In this document: in pieces, positions 63,935 through 64,000 of the stretch
How positions within the stretch are numbered: position 1 is the stretch's first letter
Layout: each line of letters begins with the position of its first letter
Origin: Pontibacter rufus
GTDB lineage: Bacteria > Bacteroidota > Bacteroidia > Cytophagales > Hymenobacteraceae
DNA length: 64,000 nt
Direction: 5' to 3'
NCBI RefSeq assembly: GCF_015694705.1
Contig: NZ_JADQDR010000009.1
Span: 183,146 to 247,145, forward strand
Translations under genes and position numbers: made by a program
Notes under the pieces: model-generated
The model's input: the letters and a program-made list of their open reading frames with translations, nothing else
The model's database searches: none
Told to the model about the DNA's origin: nothing

Positions 63935-64000
63935 GTCTAATAACTTCTTCTATTTTGCAACTTTCATTGGGCTAAGTGGCTAAAGAGTAAGACAGTATAG

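Noticed and set aside
1..64000. CRISPR arrays, rRNA operons, riboswitches, T-box before thrS
   Set aside because: No regularly spaced direct repeats, no rRNA signatures, and no recognisable riboswitch or T-box core was found upstream of thrS, cysE or pdxA.

Overview
The window reads as chromosomal DNA of a Bacteroidota bacterium, most likely Cytophagales/Hymenobacteraceae (Pontibacter-like). Reasons: Bacteroidota-type promoters (TAnnTTTG, sometimes with an upstream TTTG/TTG), weak Shine-Dalgarno use, SPFH-less MlaFED operon, a T9SS sorting domain, a DnaQ/GIY-YIG fusion, and dense use of the word AAGTATA/TATACTT. The genus is an inference; no rRNA is present.

Layout. 1-441 is the start of a class II fructose-bisphosphate aldolase (minus). 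0.66-2.5 kb is a small AT-rich accessory patch: a HEPN-like protein, a 46-residue zinc-ribbon protein and a HigB/HigA toxin-antitoxin pair. 2.5-39.6 kb is ordinary core genome: exonuclease/GIY-YIG protein, AI-2E family permease, topoisomerase IV (parE-parC), two TPR proteins, thrS-infC-rpmI-rplT (infC starts at ATA), the minus operon yceD-rpmF-plsX followed by fabH, pdxA, leucyl aminopeptidase, ksgA-mgtE, a 2-hydroxyacid dehydrogenase, greA-HIT with a candidate non-coding RNA in front, cysE-cysM, mlaEFD, a HAD protein, ruvC, two glycosyltransferases, a SpoIIE-type phosphatase, a NodB deacetylase, tatD and asparaginase.

39.67 kb is a tRNA-Ser(GGA), the left boundary of a large accessory island that runs to the end of the window. 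Next to the tRNA lie a 22-bp inverted repeat and a Bacteroidota-type tyrosine recombinase. Inside the island are (a) two runs of plus-strand genes (41.8-47.1 kb and 59.4-63.9 kb) separated by imperfect palindromes that start at the stop codon with a (G/A)CYxAAC-like box and end just before the next gene with GTTAGGC/GTTGTGGC-like boxes, i.e. they resemble integron attC sites without an IntI; (b) an IS5-family insertion (42,829-43,654) sitting inside one such site; (c) a graveyard of truncated, frameshifted genes (47.0-50 kb, 55-59.3 kb); (d) a very large secreted SGNH/PA14/ELWKSDG-repeat/PKD/T9SS protein split by one frameshift; (e) ArdC antirestriction and RadC genes typical of plasmids and conjugative elements. 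Tails of two decayed XerC/D-like recombinases bracket the middle of the island (41.4 kb and 59.2 kb).

The most interesting reading is that this genome carries cassette-like arrays (CALIN-like: attC-like sites, single-orientation small genes, no IntI in view) in a phylum where integrons are little described. This is inferred from sequence boxes and hairpins and needs covariance-model testing.
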